Assembly (NCBI GenBank): GCA_963965975.1
Contig: OZ014411.1
Coordinates: 22,596,249-22,660,248 of the forward strand
Direction of reading: 5' to 3'
Length of the DNA: 64,000 bases
DNA from: Xestospongia bergquistia
Taxonomy: Eukaryota; Porifera; Demospongiae; Haplosclerida; Petrosiidae
The notes below the pieces were generated by a model. The model was not told the DNA's origin and ran no database searches. It worked only from the letters and a program-made list of their open reading frames with translations. Shown here piece after piece: positions 33,535-45,307 of this stretch; the stretch's first letter is position 1, and the number at the start of each line of letters is the position of its first letter. A program made the translations under genes and the position numbers.

Positions 33535-35941
33535 TTGAAAAAAGAGTTTTTTGGAAAGTTTTTAAAGCTGCTTACATCAGACCACATTCTAATTAATTGG
33601 CCATACCTATCCAAAAGTAAAATATAAAATTACAGAATGTTGATATTAAAATAATTATCCTGTCTAACCATGTCACCCAAGCTGGCAAATAGTACATTTT
33701 TGGTATGAGTGGTTAAAGTCATGGAGAAAGTATTAAATCAACATATTCAGTTCAGTCTCTACTTGTAAAAGGGGAAAAACATCACCTAAAATGTTAGAAT
33801 GTGCCAAGTATTTTTCCAATAAGTATTTTCTTCTTCAACTAAATCACCAATCAAAAGTGGCAGAAATCTTCCAAGGCACAACATCCAACTGACTATATGT
33901 AGTTTAAAATGTAAATTGATATTAAATTTGAACAGTTTACAGTTTACAAGTGTACCAGATTGCTTCAGATGTTCATTCATCAAATGCATGGTGCTAGTTA
34001 GACTATTGTAAATGTCTGTACCATAAAAGAATGAATCATTACAACTGTTGAGCTTTTGTAATGTAAACTGTTTTTCATTTAGAATATACTGAATGATTAG
34101 GTGTCGAATGCACAATTCCAAAGTGCCTACAATTATGAAATAGCATACAAAACTATCCTCTAACACATATACAAGACATCAACATCATATCTTCAAGGTG
34201 CATTATATCTGGAACAAGGCCACTAACCACATGAAAGTAATCCAGATTATTCAATATGGAGCTTCTAACAACCCCAAATTGTACATACATGTATTAATGA
34301 GTGCGTGTTTTGTATATGGTCCTTGGCCATCCAGAGATAGACAGGCTGGTGGTAATGTCTGATCCATTCTTGGATATAATCCCTTCAAATCCTTTCCTTA
34401 ATTATAAATTGAGAAGACCATGTGACCCAGTAATAGACAAAGTTGTAATATATTGAGGCAAGTGCCTAAGTGGTGGCACCAAGCAGGAGAGGCTGATTGA
34501 AAACCAGAAATGGGGATTAGAAAATCTTTTATGACATCCCAACTCTTTCCACTCTGTTCTTCTTGTATCCAAATATACTGAGGTATCACGAGTGTTAGTC
34601 AGACTGCCATTATTTTAACTAATAATTTTTTAATAGTTTATAAATAGTCCATAATATTAAGGTTACTAATACTACAAATAATGGTATACTACATAAAACT
34701 GTTTTATCTACTGAACTATTAACGAGGGTCTAAAGACTACTTATGTATTGATCTGAAGTACTAGCTAATAATATTATTAGTGATACTTGAAAGCAATTTG
34801 CTAAATTTAATACTAGTTGAGTACTTAGTATAATCATTCATATTTTGGCTAATACATTTTGTCAACTAGTTGCTGTGCTTTTAATAATTTTTATCTATCC
34901 TAGTAATTAAACTAGTAGTCACCACAAGATTCATGCTTCATTAATCAGTAGTATGTACTGAAATACAAATTCTTTATTAGTGCTATTTTTATCTTCTTTT
35001 CTAAGATATTAGGTCACTATTCTTTCATACTTTAAATATCTGATTGGTATAAGCCTACATATGCTAAAGCACTTCGTTCAATTATAGCATGTCATAATAT
35101 AAGCTTATCATAAATAAGCTTTGAAAAGTGTGCTAATTCATTTAAAAGAGTGAACACACTTTTATATAAAGTCTACATTCAATTGAAGGAGTGATGTTCA
35201 CTGTAAAATTCATATTTACTTCAACAGAATGAATATTAAGATGACTTCTTTTGTAGTGATATGCTTGTATATATGTATGCTAACAAGGAGTGCATATATG
35301 CTGAAAAATCACATATGGACAATTACTAACCAAATCAAAATCACACATTATGAGATATGCCTAAGAAATATTCCAATGTCATATATTCATTTCCATAGTA
35401 CATAGCTATGATATATAATCAAACAGTACATGATAATATGTATGCAACAAGTAATATTTGAAGTGTTTGAAGTAGTATTTATTGAATTAAATTAACAAAG
35501 GAAGAACTATTTCAATGCATGCAATATGTGCAAAACATTCATCATTAGAATTATGAATGATTGCTTTTCACATACACTTATTAGCTTGACTGTTGGTCAG
35601 TTACAGATAATTCATTGAAATATCAGTCATCTCTTACTCATAGTTTCAATTATTGGACAATGAACAAAAATCAGCTTTACTTTAATTATGTGAATAACTT
35701 ATTGTTTCATTATATTATAATTATTGTAACCAAACTTACACAATGTACATACCAGCAAACAAACTCACTGTAAAATTGTTTGGTTAAATTAAACGATCTG
35801 CAGTGTATGGTTATTTATGTCACATATAATACATGATCAGATACTGAGAAGTAGTAAATACCATAATAAAAAGTGCAGTGTTTTTTTTTTACCAGTAATG
35901 GCCCTTCCCCTACGCTTTTAAGGGGTGGCGATATGAAACCG

Positions 35942-35948
35942 TATAAAA
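35942..35948 (+). promoter_or_regulatory. TATA box of EF-hand copy 2
   Basis: tataaaa, 132 bp before the ATG at 36074, in the conserved upstream block. A short hairpin cccct/agggg precedes it. Confidence 0.6.
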
Positions 35949-36073
35949 ATCTTCTACGTTACTCACGAGAATGGTTTAAAGACAGCGCTCAATAATTTTG
36001 GAATCTAATTAATGTTTATAATATGTATATATTGCTAGTAGGAGTTTGGTCACTTCAATCGACGTAGCTCGTG

Positions 36074-36634
36074 ATGGCAAGACGTCTCATTACTCTGGTT
36101 TCTTCTTCTTCTCTGCCAAGCTTCCTGCGGGGCACACAAATCAGAATGACTGCATCCTTCACAGATAATCCTGCCTGGATTAATAAAATGAAAATGCGTT
36201 TTGCCTTACTGGATGTAGATAAGAATGGTGTCATCAACCAGGACGATGTAGCTCTCGTTGCTAAAAACATAGCAACCTATCGAAGAGAAGGCGAAGGTGC
36301 TGAAAAAAACTACTTCAAGATATTGAAAGCTGTAACTACATTCGAGTTACCGGAAATTGACGAAGAAACGTTTGTACAAGAAATGAAAAAGTTTGTCTCC
36401 CAGCCAGACGCAAAAGAACGAGTGAAAAAATTTGCTGATATGATTTTTAGTGTCGTTGATTCTAATAATGATGGATTTATTTCTTATAACGAATTCTGTC
36501 AGTTTCTGAAAGCATTGAATGCCAATCAGGAGTTAATTGACACACTTTTTAAACAAGCTGACACCAACAAGGATGACATCATTGATCATTTGGAATCACA
36601 AGAAAGTTTTATCAAATATTTTTTCTCAACCTAA
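36074..36634 (+). CDS. Four-EF-hand calcium-binding protein, copy 2 (intact)
   Basis: 186 residues, no intron. EF1 loop at residues 47-58 (DVDKNGVINQDD), EF3 at 129-140 (DSNNDGFISYNE) and EF4 at 163-174 (DTNKDDIIDHLE, glycine 6 replaced by Asp). The second hand (about 86-107) is degenerate and lacks a binding loop. The layout of hands 1, 3 and 4 active and 2 lost resembles sarcoplasmic calcium-binding protein and luciferin-binding-protein relatives. The N-terminus MARRLITLVSSSSLPSF is basic, Ser-rich and without acids, like a mitochondrial presequence (inferred). I use the ATG at 36074, the first in frame. A conserved TATA box and upstream block suggest it is transcribed. The likely role is calcium buffering or sensing; no enzyme domain is present. 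Confidence 0.88.
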   Translation: MARRLITLVSSSSLPSFLRGTQIRMTASFTDNPAWINKMKMRFALLDVDKNGVINQDDVALVAKNIATYRREGEGAEKNYFKILKAVTTFELPEIDEETFVQEMKKFVSQPDAKERVKKFADMIFSVVDSNNDGFISYNEFCQFLKALNANQELIDTLFKQADTNKDDIIDHLESQESFIKYFFST

Positions 36635-36759
36635 CTCATATCAATTTGTACCTTATTAGATTAGTTGATAGTAATTCTAAACTTTAATTTGTCCTTAATT
36701 CATAAAATGTAAACCATTTAACTTTTCAATAGAACTAACTTTAGCTAATTTTTGGTTTC

Positions 36760-36960
36760 ATTGATCATTTGAAAACACAAGAAACTATGCCAAGTACCTT
36801 TTCTCAACATAACATATATAATTTGTACTGTACTAGAATAACTGGTAACAATGTTAGTAGCATAGTAATTGTGCTCTTAATTTGTAAACTATAAATATTT
36901 AACTTGTCAACATCACTGTATAATTTGACTTGACATTCTATGCTATGTATTTTAATTCAC
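36760..36960 (+). pseudogene. Relic of second EF-hand gene 3' end, unit 2
   Basis: Same relic as at 27096: a gatcatttgaaaacacaag, tgccaagtacc, ctcaacataac series followed by the half-gene type of 3' flank. Confidence 0.7.
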
Positions 36961-37323
36961 CATTAAAAGAGACTGATTGTTTTAGATACTTATTGTATAG
37001 TCACTTCAGTTGGATCCATACCAATCCTATACATTGAAAAATATTAACAACATATACTATTATTTTACTACAGTATATAATACACAATTACTTATCACTA
37101 CAGAACTGTGTATTACAGCTACCCAAAAGGACAGCCCTTACACATCGAGTTAACATGAACACCAAATAATTATAGAAAGCCCTTACAGACCATATATATA
37201 TACACAGACAACAACAGATTACATAGTAACAGGTCTTATATAAACAGTAGTACAGCAAATTAAGTTACTACTGAATACCCAAGACCAAAACTTGTGATCA
37301 AACAGGTCAGACCATGCATGGCC

Positions 37324-38215
37324 TGTGGTTTGAGCATGCTCAGTACTGAGGATGCTTAAACCACCTTATTAGATAACATTTATATCCTGCACACTACACG
37401 CTAGAGGAAAGGAACGGGCTAGAATTACTGAGTAGGCGTCTTGGGACGAGCTACGTCAGGCCATGCAGTGGTTGTAATTGAACGCACATTATAGGTGTTC
37501 TTAGTTTATCTCTTTGTTATTGAGTTATCTTTTATAATTGTCTCTTCTAATCAACTACATATATTACATTGGCGATGACAGTGCATGCCTAATCTTGTGG
37601 AAAAGACAACCATACTTCAAGTCAATGTCATTAGAAGGAGACAATGTCTTTAAGTGTGACAAAAGAGATTAAATTAAGCCAATCTGTTGATATCATAGGT
37701 AAACTCTCTCTATAGCTATGGGGCAACATTCTCTCACTCAGTCTCTAAGAAAAATTTCTCGTATGAACAAACAAGCTCAGGGAAGACAACGCGAAGCAAA
37801 GCAAAAAGAATAAATGTAAATGTTTATGATGAAGCAGAAGACATGCTAGAAGATAATTTAAACACTAAAAATGAAGACTTATTGATGTTTACACTTCATA
37901 GTGGAACATCACCTATTTCGTAGTTACAAATATAAAAGCATGCATGGTAACCAGCCATCTCAATAAAATGGAATGGAAACAGTACAGAAACAGTTTCCTG
38001 AGTTACATTTAAAGAAATCCAATATTGTTCTAAAAATGTACAATGCTGAATATGTATGATAGTTGCTAGGGAATTGTTAGATGTAGTTGATGTATATGAC
38101 AACAATAACATACTCTTTTCCTTAGAGCTCACAACTATTGATGTTTTATCATCTTTAGGAAGACTTGTGATGAACTGGTGGGTCCATATAGAAGCAGTAG
38201 AAACCACTTCATTTC
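37324..38215 (+). mobile_element. Decayed Ty3/gypsy-like piece, unit 2
   Basis: Candidate LTR 37324-37568 (about 245 bp) begins TGTGGTTTGAGC and ends ATTACA. The sequence tggcgatgacagtgc follows at 37570 as a primer-binding site. The gag leader seen in unit 1 is deleted. The protease relic at about 37810-38210 reads EAEDMLEDNLNTKNEDLLMF, FPELHLKKSNIVLKMYNAE and SLGRLVMNWWVHIEA across frameshifts. LTR limits are tentative, as no second LTR is present. Confidence 0.55.
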
Positions 38216-39420
38216 AAAGAGCCACTTCAAAATGAAGAGAGTTCATTTACTATAGGAGGAATGCTATTGCATGGAGACTTGATATAGCCAAGTTGGACCT
38301 TTAGGAAGCTCATTTTGATATCCATTTATCCCTTTCATCATGATTCTCAAGGCCTAATGAACTCCATTCAGAAAGGGAAGGGTAAGATAAAGCAATGACC
38401 TCTTTAATGGGAAAAGAAATTGCGACAAACCATTGGACAACCTTGAAATTACACCCTACAGGAGAAGATCTGAAAGCTCCTTTATTTAGTCATTGCATGG
38501 CATGGTTATTTGCAAGTGTCAGCAAATTGGCTAGAAAGGGTTTCATCTGACCTACTCTTAGGTCTAGGATATAATACATAGTACAGTGCTGGTCCCATTG
38601 ATTCCATAGTGAGATCAACATCCTAGTGTGTTCAAGGGAATGTATTCTATTGGGTTTTTTTTGAGATTTCAATGCTTTTGATATGGATTTGTGTTTTTTT
38701 TGATTTGTTATTTGTTATTATAGAACAATTGGGATTGGCTGGGTCTTTTCTATGATTTCCCTCCCTAACTTTGTTAAGATATGTGATATTAGTGGTCATG
38801 CAATGGAAAAGTCCAAAGATCATATCAGGTTTTCAGAGTATTCATTCAATCTTTCACCATAGAGTCCTCTGATTCATTGTGACAGCTGTACTTGTTGTAG
38901 GCTTAACCCACTTCTCAGTGTTTGAGGGGCAAACCTGCATTAAACAGGGCCTTGATTGATGTGCACGAACTGGTCAAGATGATACTCGATCTCTATCTGT
39001 GGTAGAACTCCTGTTGGTCTTCACAATGAGAGTTCCAGATATGGACCTAAACAGGAAGCCTGACATCATAATATGTCTGGCAAGGTCTTGACTAGACAGT
39101 GATCTGAGATGACATGACCAGAGCATGAAGGCTGTCCTCATTCTTCATCATGCATCCATCTCATGTTTGCTCTTAAGGGAGAGCACTGACAGTCAAGTAT
39201 ATTTTATTCCAATAACAGAAATGTCATTGATATCAGTGACTAGAGGTCTACCAGAAGATTCGAATAGATGAGCCTGGCTCATAATTGTAGAGCAAATGAA
39301 ATTATGAAACACTACTGCACATGTATGGATCTTAAATTGTAAATGTTTGTGAAGTTGTAATTCAAATTGCTGTTGTTGTATTTAAAATGGAGTTTTATAA
39401 ATTGATATGAATTTGAACCC

Positions 39421-41985
39421 TTAGATAGAAATATTCCTAACACAAATCCATTGTGTGCTATTCAAGTAGCAAGTCAAAATATTTCTCAACTTAATGCTCG
39501 TTTAATTTTTAAATATAACAGTGCCAAATATGCTGGTAATTCTATCTATATAGCTCCATTATATGAATGTCAACAGTTATTTTTAAAAGACAGTAATAAC
39601 ACAGACTTGTATAACGAGTTATTTTATTTTGATGGAAATAATGATATTGGAGAAGTGTCATTAGCTGCTGTAAGCACACGTCAATGCAGTATGAAAAATG
39701 TTAGCCAAATTGAAGTGTATCCAGGAGAAACAATTACAATTGGCTTAAGAGCATATGATCTTAATGATAATCCAACGTTTTTTAGCGCTCAAATTCTCAC
39801 TACGTTAACTAAATCTGAAAGCAAGTGTAGACATCATGAAATGATGACAACTTTCGACATCACAAATCAACTTCAAGTGAAACAACAAATTCAAACTGTC
39901 TACAGCAACAATTGTACAACATTAAACTTTACAATACTTCCAGAGAATACTAAAGACACAATGCTTTATATTTTGCAGTACTAGGATACAGCCCTACAGA
40001 TTCAATCAAACTTGTTCAGAAAACCTGTCCTCTAGGATTTGTATATGACAGTGAAAGTAAAGCATGTGTATGTAGTTCATTTCTAAAAGAGTTTGATATC
40101 ACAAAATGTATTATTGATGATACAACTGTTTATATTCCACCTCAATCATGGTTAGGGACTATTAACAATTCAAACATCCTTGGTTACAGTGAACATTGTC
40201 CTCCTGGATACTGTCAACAAATTACATCAATCAATATAATACACCCTGATATCATGTGTAGAGGGAATCGTATGGGATGGTTATGTGGTCAATGTAAGGA
40301 GGGCTATAGTGTTGTATTGGGGAGTAATGATTGTTACATATGTTCAAATGTGAGACATACTTTGACATTTGGTATGCTACTAGGCATTGTGTATGTCTTA
40401 GTTTTGTTTAGTTTGAGACTGACCATTGATTTAGGGAATTTGGGAGGATTTATTTTCTGGACTAATCTCTGGCCATTTGTTACACCCTCATACGATATGG
40501 CATTAAGAAACACAGCTCTACGATATATGATGAACTTCCTCATTTCTATAAAAAACCACTGGTATATACTGGTATATGTATAACCAGAAATGTCAATGAA
40601 CTGGGCAAGACTGCTATACAATATTTTTTCCCATTTTATTTTTGGTTAATAGTTGTTCTATTAAGTCGATGTTTTACCAGGATTGCTAACATATTTATCT
40701 AAAACACTATGTTATGTAAACTAATATTGCTTTTTCTCTCTTTTACCAATTTGTTTTAATAACTAGATTACATTGATTTTGGTGTTAAACTACCTAACCC
40801 ACTTATAGTGACAGTCACTCAACATGGTAACTTCAACCAACTTAGTTACATTAACCCATTTTAGTTAAAGTTACCCAGGAGTGTCACTTCAATTACATGT
40901 AGGTTAATATAACCAATTTGTATTGTATAGTTGATACAACCATTGTAGGTAGTTTTAACCTTGTGTTTTTTGTTGTGTTTTAACATTAAATTAAAATACA
41001 TAGTTAATACAGAATGCCAAGTCTAATTATTATTTGAAGAGTTACATGCTTATAGTTTACAAACTAAGAGCACAATTATTATGCCAATTATTATTGTTAA
41101 CTGTTCTCACTCCAGCTCGAATTTATTTTAATAGCAACAATAATTCTGCTGGTAAATTACTAGTTTGGTATAGAGATGGCAGTGTCTTCTATGGTCAAAA
41201 TCCATACCACATTGCTCTAATATGTGTGAGTATTGTAGTATTGTCTCTCTTTATCATACCTTTTATATTGGTTGGGTTGTTTGGAGTTAAAATGTTGAGG
41301 AGTCGTTTTATAGCCAAGTATTTTCGTCCATTTATTGATGCTATTCATGGACCTTACAAGGAGAATTTAAGGTATTGGTTTGGATTGAGGTTGGTTATTT
41401 TGTCTGTTATCTACATTAATATTATCACAGCTGTTCTTCAAGGTAGTAATATGACTCTACAACTGTTAACATTTATCTTAAATTTGTTTATCATTTGCTC
41501 AAGCTATATTGTTCTACCATATAAGAACAAGATATAGAATGCATTAGATTTGTGGTTCATGGTACTTGTTTTGGTCAATTCAAATCACATCTCTCTCCTA
41601 CAGTTCATCAGAAAACACTACAGCAATTGATATTGCAACAACAGTTCATATTGTCCTCTGTGTCATCACTTACATAGTCATCTTGATGTATCATGGATAT
41701 ATCTCAATTAGTCATCTTCTTCAATATATTAGAAATTATATACAATATTGTCAAGTCCTTTTAAAAAATAAGCTGGTTGCTAAGAGAAAAACAGAAAGGC
41801 AGAAATCTGAAATTGGTCCATTATTAATACTTGATGATTCTTTTGAAAATGAAGATTGGGATTCAGACAATGGACAAACCAATTGTATCATAGCAAGTGA
41901 GTCATTGCTAATGTGCTTTTTATATTTAAATAGTGTAATTGTAATTATTTTCTTAAATGTTTTAGTTTTATTATTTATATAGCTT
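39421..41985 (+). pseudogene. Broken multi-TM cysteine-rich receptor-like protein fragment
   Basis: The coding frame opens abruptly at the edge of duplication unit 2 (LDRNIPNTNP), so the 5' part is missing. An extracellular part follows (39451-39984). After a frameshift near 39975 come a Cys-rich segment (CPLGFVYDSESKACVCSS; CRGNRMGWLCGQCKEGYS; CYICSN) and TM helices (LLGIVYVLVLFSL; PFYFWLIVVLL). Then the inverted repeat 40692-41089 interrupts it. More TM helices and the GPYKENLRYWFGLRLVIL and YIVLPYKNK motifs follow (41090-41537), then a stop and a last frame to about 41985 with a basic cytoplasmic tail. This order (Cys-rich stalk, LCGQC, several TMs, YRFWFGLRL-like loop) belongs to a large invertebrate membrane-protein family of unknown function, in my recollection with beta-helix ectodomains. 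With a frameshift, stops and an insertion it is a pseudogene. Confidence 0.75.
40692..41089 (-). repeat. Inverted copy of the 21760-22160 block inside a pseudogene
   Basis: About 400 bp match the reverse complement of the segment after the EF-hand half-gene, from an atttatctaaaac edge to gcacaattattatgcc. It splits TM-coding sequence of the 39421-41985 fragment. No target duplication is evident. Confidence 0.85.
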
Positions 41986-42643
41986 TTGATTAATATTATT
42001 AGCCATGTTATTATTTTTACTTAGCCACACCTCTTGTTTGAACCTTCATATAGTCAAAACTATGTTGTTACAATATTTCATGTGCAGAAATTAAATAATT
42101 ACGTTGTCTAATAGTGTGATCAGCAAGAAACATTTGTTTTGTCTTTAGATTTAGTGCAAGACAAAATTATAATGTAGTGAATATGTCTGTAAATGTATTA
42201 TTGTTATTATTGTTTGTATCTTTTGTTTATTTTCTATATGCTATAAGTTTGTCATAAATTTTATTTTTGCTTGTGTTCTTTTTTAAAAAATTATACATTA
42301 ATTAATAAATATATTGAAAAGTAGTTATGTCAACAGGATATCTTTATATCAATAGATAATATAATAACAGAACTAGAACATAACATGCTTAATATTTATG
42401 CAAAATGGACATTTAAGGGAATTTAATTTTTAAAAGAATCAATTAAACATGCAAGTAGTAGATAAACATAGTATTGTATGTGCTACTAATTGATAAGTAG
42501 GAGATATAGAATTCCATAGAATATGCCATTTGTATTATGTATGTACATTTTTATTTAATAACTGTCATGATATAATTTTGTGCATAACATGGTACATCAT
42601 GTATACAGTGATAATAACTATAAGACTGATTGGAAATCAGTAT
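41986..42643. other. No gene recognised
   Basis: AT-rich spacer between the multi-TM fragment and the next EF-hand half-gene. An open frame into the half-gene from 42530 lacks an ATG and is not needed. Confidence 0.5.
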
Positions 42644-42958
42644 ATGCATAGAGCATGCAGAAAGCATAATTCAGATAGATCTACAAGGATGTATTACATT
42701 GATTTCATGGCATATACTAATTACCAGACAGGCGCTAAAGAACGAGTGAAGGAACTTGCTGATATGATTTTTCGTCTCAATGATGGTAATAATGATGGAG
42801 TTATTTCCTATAACAAGTTCTGTGAGTTTTATAAAGCAATGAATGCCAATCTGAAGTTAATTGACACACTTTTCAAACAAGCTGACACTAACAAGGATGG
42901 AGTCATTAATCATTTGGAATCACAAGAAATATATGCCAAGTACTTTTTCTCAACCTAA
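42644..42958 (+). CDS. EF-hand half-gene 2
   Basis: A 104-residue frame from MHRACRKHNSD, colinear with half-gene 1. EF3 is DGNNDGVISYNK (Lys at position 12) and EF4 is DTNKDGVINHLE with the standard glycine restored. The frame is intact, which is notable for a short derived copy. Whether it is expressed cannot be told. Confidence 0.5.
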   Translation: MHRACRKHNSDRSTRMYYIDFMAYTNYQTGAKERVKELADMIFRLNDGNNDGVISYNKFCEFYKAMNANLKLIDTLFKQADTNKDGVINHLESQEIYAKYFFST

Positions 42959-43326
42959 CTCACATCAATTTGTACTGTATTAGAATAACTGGTAACCACA
43001 ATATTAAAGGCATAATAATTGTGCTCTTAGTTTGTAAACTATAAGCATGTAACTCTTCAAATATTAATTTGACTTGGTATTCTGTGTTAACTATGTATTT
43101 TAATTTACTGTTAAAACACAACAAAAATCGAGTGAATTTCATTGGGTAATTTTAACAATGTCTTTAAGTGTGACAAAAGAGATTAAATTAAGCCAATCTG
43201 TTGATATCATAGGTGAGCTCTCTCTATAGCTATGGGGCAACATTCTCTCACTCAGTCTTTAAGAAAAATTAGAGCATGTAGAAAGCATAATTCAGATAGA
43301 TCTACAAGGTGTATTACATTGATTTC

Positions 43327-43578
43327 ATGGCATATACTAATTACCAGACAGGCGCTAAAGAACGAGTGAAGGAACTTGCTGATATGATTTTTCGTCTCAA
43401 TGATGGTAATAATGATGGAGTTATTTCCTATAACAAGTTCTGTGAGTTTTATAAAGCAATGAATGCCAATCAGGAGTTAATTGACACACTTTTCAAACAA
43501 GCTGACACTAACAAGGATGGAGTCATTAATCATTTGGAATCACAAGAAATATATGCCAAGTACTTTTTCTCAACCTAA
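43327..43578 (+). CDS. EF-hand half-gene 3
   Basis: One base is missing in the caaggtgtatt segment relative to half-genes 1 and 2, so the old ATG is out of frame. The next ATG (43327) gives MAYTNYQTGAKERV and 83 residues. EF3 has Lys at loop position 12; EF4 is standard. Its 5' flank is now gypsy-derived, so any promoter is new. Confidence 0.45.
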   Translation: MAYTNYQTGAKERVKELADMIFRLNDGNNDGVISYNKFCEFYKAMNANQELIDTLFKQADTNKDGVINHLESQEIYAKYFFST

Positions 43579-44630
43579 CTCACATCAATTTGTACTGTAT
43601 TAGAATAACTGGTAACCACAATATTAAAGGCATAATAATTGTGCTCTTAGTTTGTAAACTATAAGCATGTAACTCTTCAAATATTAATTTGACTTGGTAT
43701 TCTGTGTTAACTATGTATTTTAATTTACTGTTAAAACACAACAAAAATCACAAGGTTAAAACTACCTGCAATGGTTGTATCAACTATACAATACAAATTG
43801 GTTATATTAACCTACATGTAATTGAAGTGACACTCCTGGGTAACTTCATTACATTACACTAGCAATATTAGTTATAACAACCTCTTTTGTTAGTTATAAT
43901 AACTGCAACATAATTATGTTAGAATCAAACCTACCAGTAACCACAGTGCACAAAGTTAAAGTAACAGCAATTGTTACATCAACTACTTATGTCAGATGTT
44001 ACTTTAACTATAGGTGTGGGTTATAATCACCAATACATTTGACAGTTGCTTTAACTATTATTTTCATTGGGTAATTTTAACCCAAGACATGGGTTACCAG
44101 AGTTGCAAGTGTTTTGACCCAAACGTTTGGATACTTTCTATCCATCACTTTTTACTATGAAGAGACTAGTAGTTTTAACTGCTTATTGTAAAGTTACTTG
44201 TATCCCAATCAAAAGTAACACATACATTTAAAAGTATTAAAAACACATACTATTATATAATATACTACTAAAAACATATACTACTAATAAATATATGGAA
44301 CAATCTAATTAGTGTATTTTGGCTTCCCAAAAGGATGTATGTGTAGTATGTATAGATATCCTATTATAAATCCTATGTGGTGATGTCATTACCTTTGTGG
44401 TTAACATCACCACAAAGTTTTGCCACTACGCAGTAGTGAAGCAGTGTAGGGAAAATTTCATTACCCATCTAGTAACGTTCACCAAACATGTAGTGAACAT
44501 CGCCTATCATCCAATTACAACGTAGTAGCGATTAACTACAAAGCTATTATTAACCTTAATCCACAAAATTATTGGGTGGGCGGATATTATTAATAACGAA
44601 TTTTTCACACCTGGATGTACAAGCACATGC

Positions 44631-45307
44631 TACCTATCCATAGGCGTATCTAGGACTCTAATAGTACTAGGGCTTATTAATTATTCATCATTATTAATTA
44701 GTAGTTATTAATAATTATTAACAATTTTAAACCTTTACTCAACCATGTGCATGTATATTAACTTCTGGTATTGTGGGTATATCACTACCTAAACCCTGTG
44801 GACACTCTAGATCAACACCATCTGTATCTGTACAGTACAAGAAAAGTAGAAAGAATAATTTCAAATTGCTTGTTATTAGATTTACACATAACCATTTTGA
44901 TCATTTAATCCTCTAATTTCTCTGTCAATTTCTTCATTGCTGTCATTTCCACTGTCTTCTTCCTCACTCTCTGGAACATTGTATGCTTTTTCATGGACCT
45001 ACACCACTACTACTACTAATACTAGAAGCCCAAAAGTCTTTAAGAGTTCTTTTCATATTGGGACTCAATCTGACTCAGATCACAGTTCACAAAATGCTCA
45101 AAACTCACTCAAAAGAAAATATAAGGCAACAATACAGGTGCTAATTGCTAACTGTGAAGTCATAATTTGGACTGGCATGTGTTAGTGGTTAATCTTCGTG
45201 TAAAACAATAAATTTATTTTTGAAAAAAAGTAATGATTTTGGTCTGAGCAAGTTTACCCGGGCAAAGCCCGTGCTGGCCTGGGTCTAAATACGCCTATGT
45301 AGCTATC
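44631..45307. mobile_element. Non-autonomous hAT-like element, unit 3 copy
   Basis: 661 bp (44639-45299) with the same cataggcgtat / atacgcctatg ends. Flanks are tacctatc at 44631-44638 and tagctatc at 45300-45307, one base diverged. It shares flanks with the other copies, so it was inherited by duplication. Confidence 0.88.

Larger units (their letters stand above)
33535..39420. repeat. EF-hand duplication unit 2
   Basis: Colinear with 23640-30060. It starts with cttgaaaaaagag and lacks the half-gene and the hAT element that precede the same point in units 1, 3 and 4. It ends where a multi-TM gene fragment begins at 39421. Confidence 0.85.
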
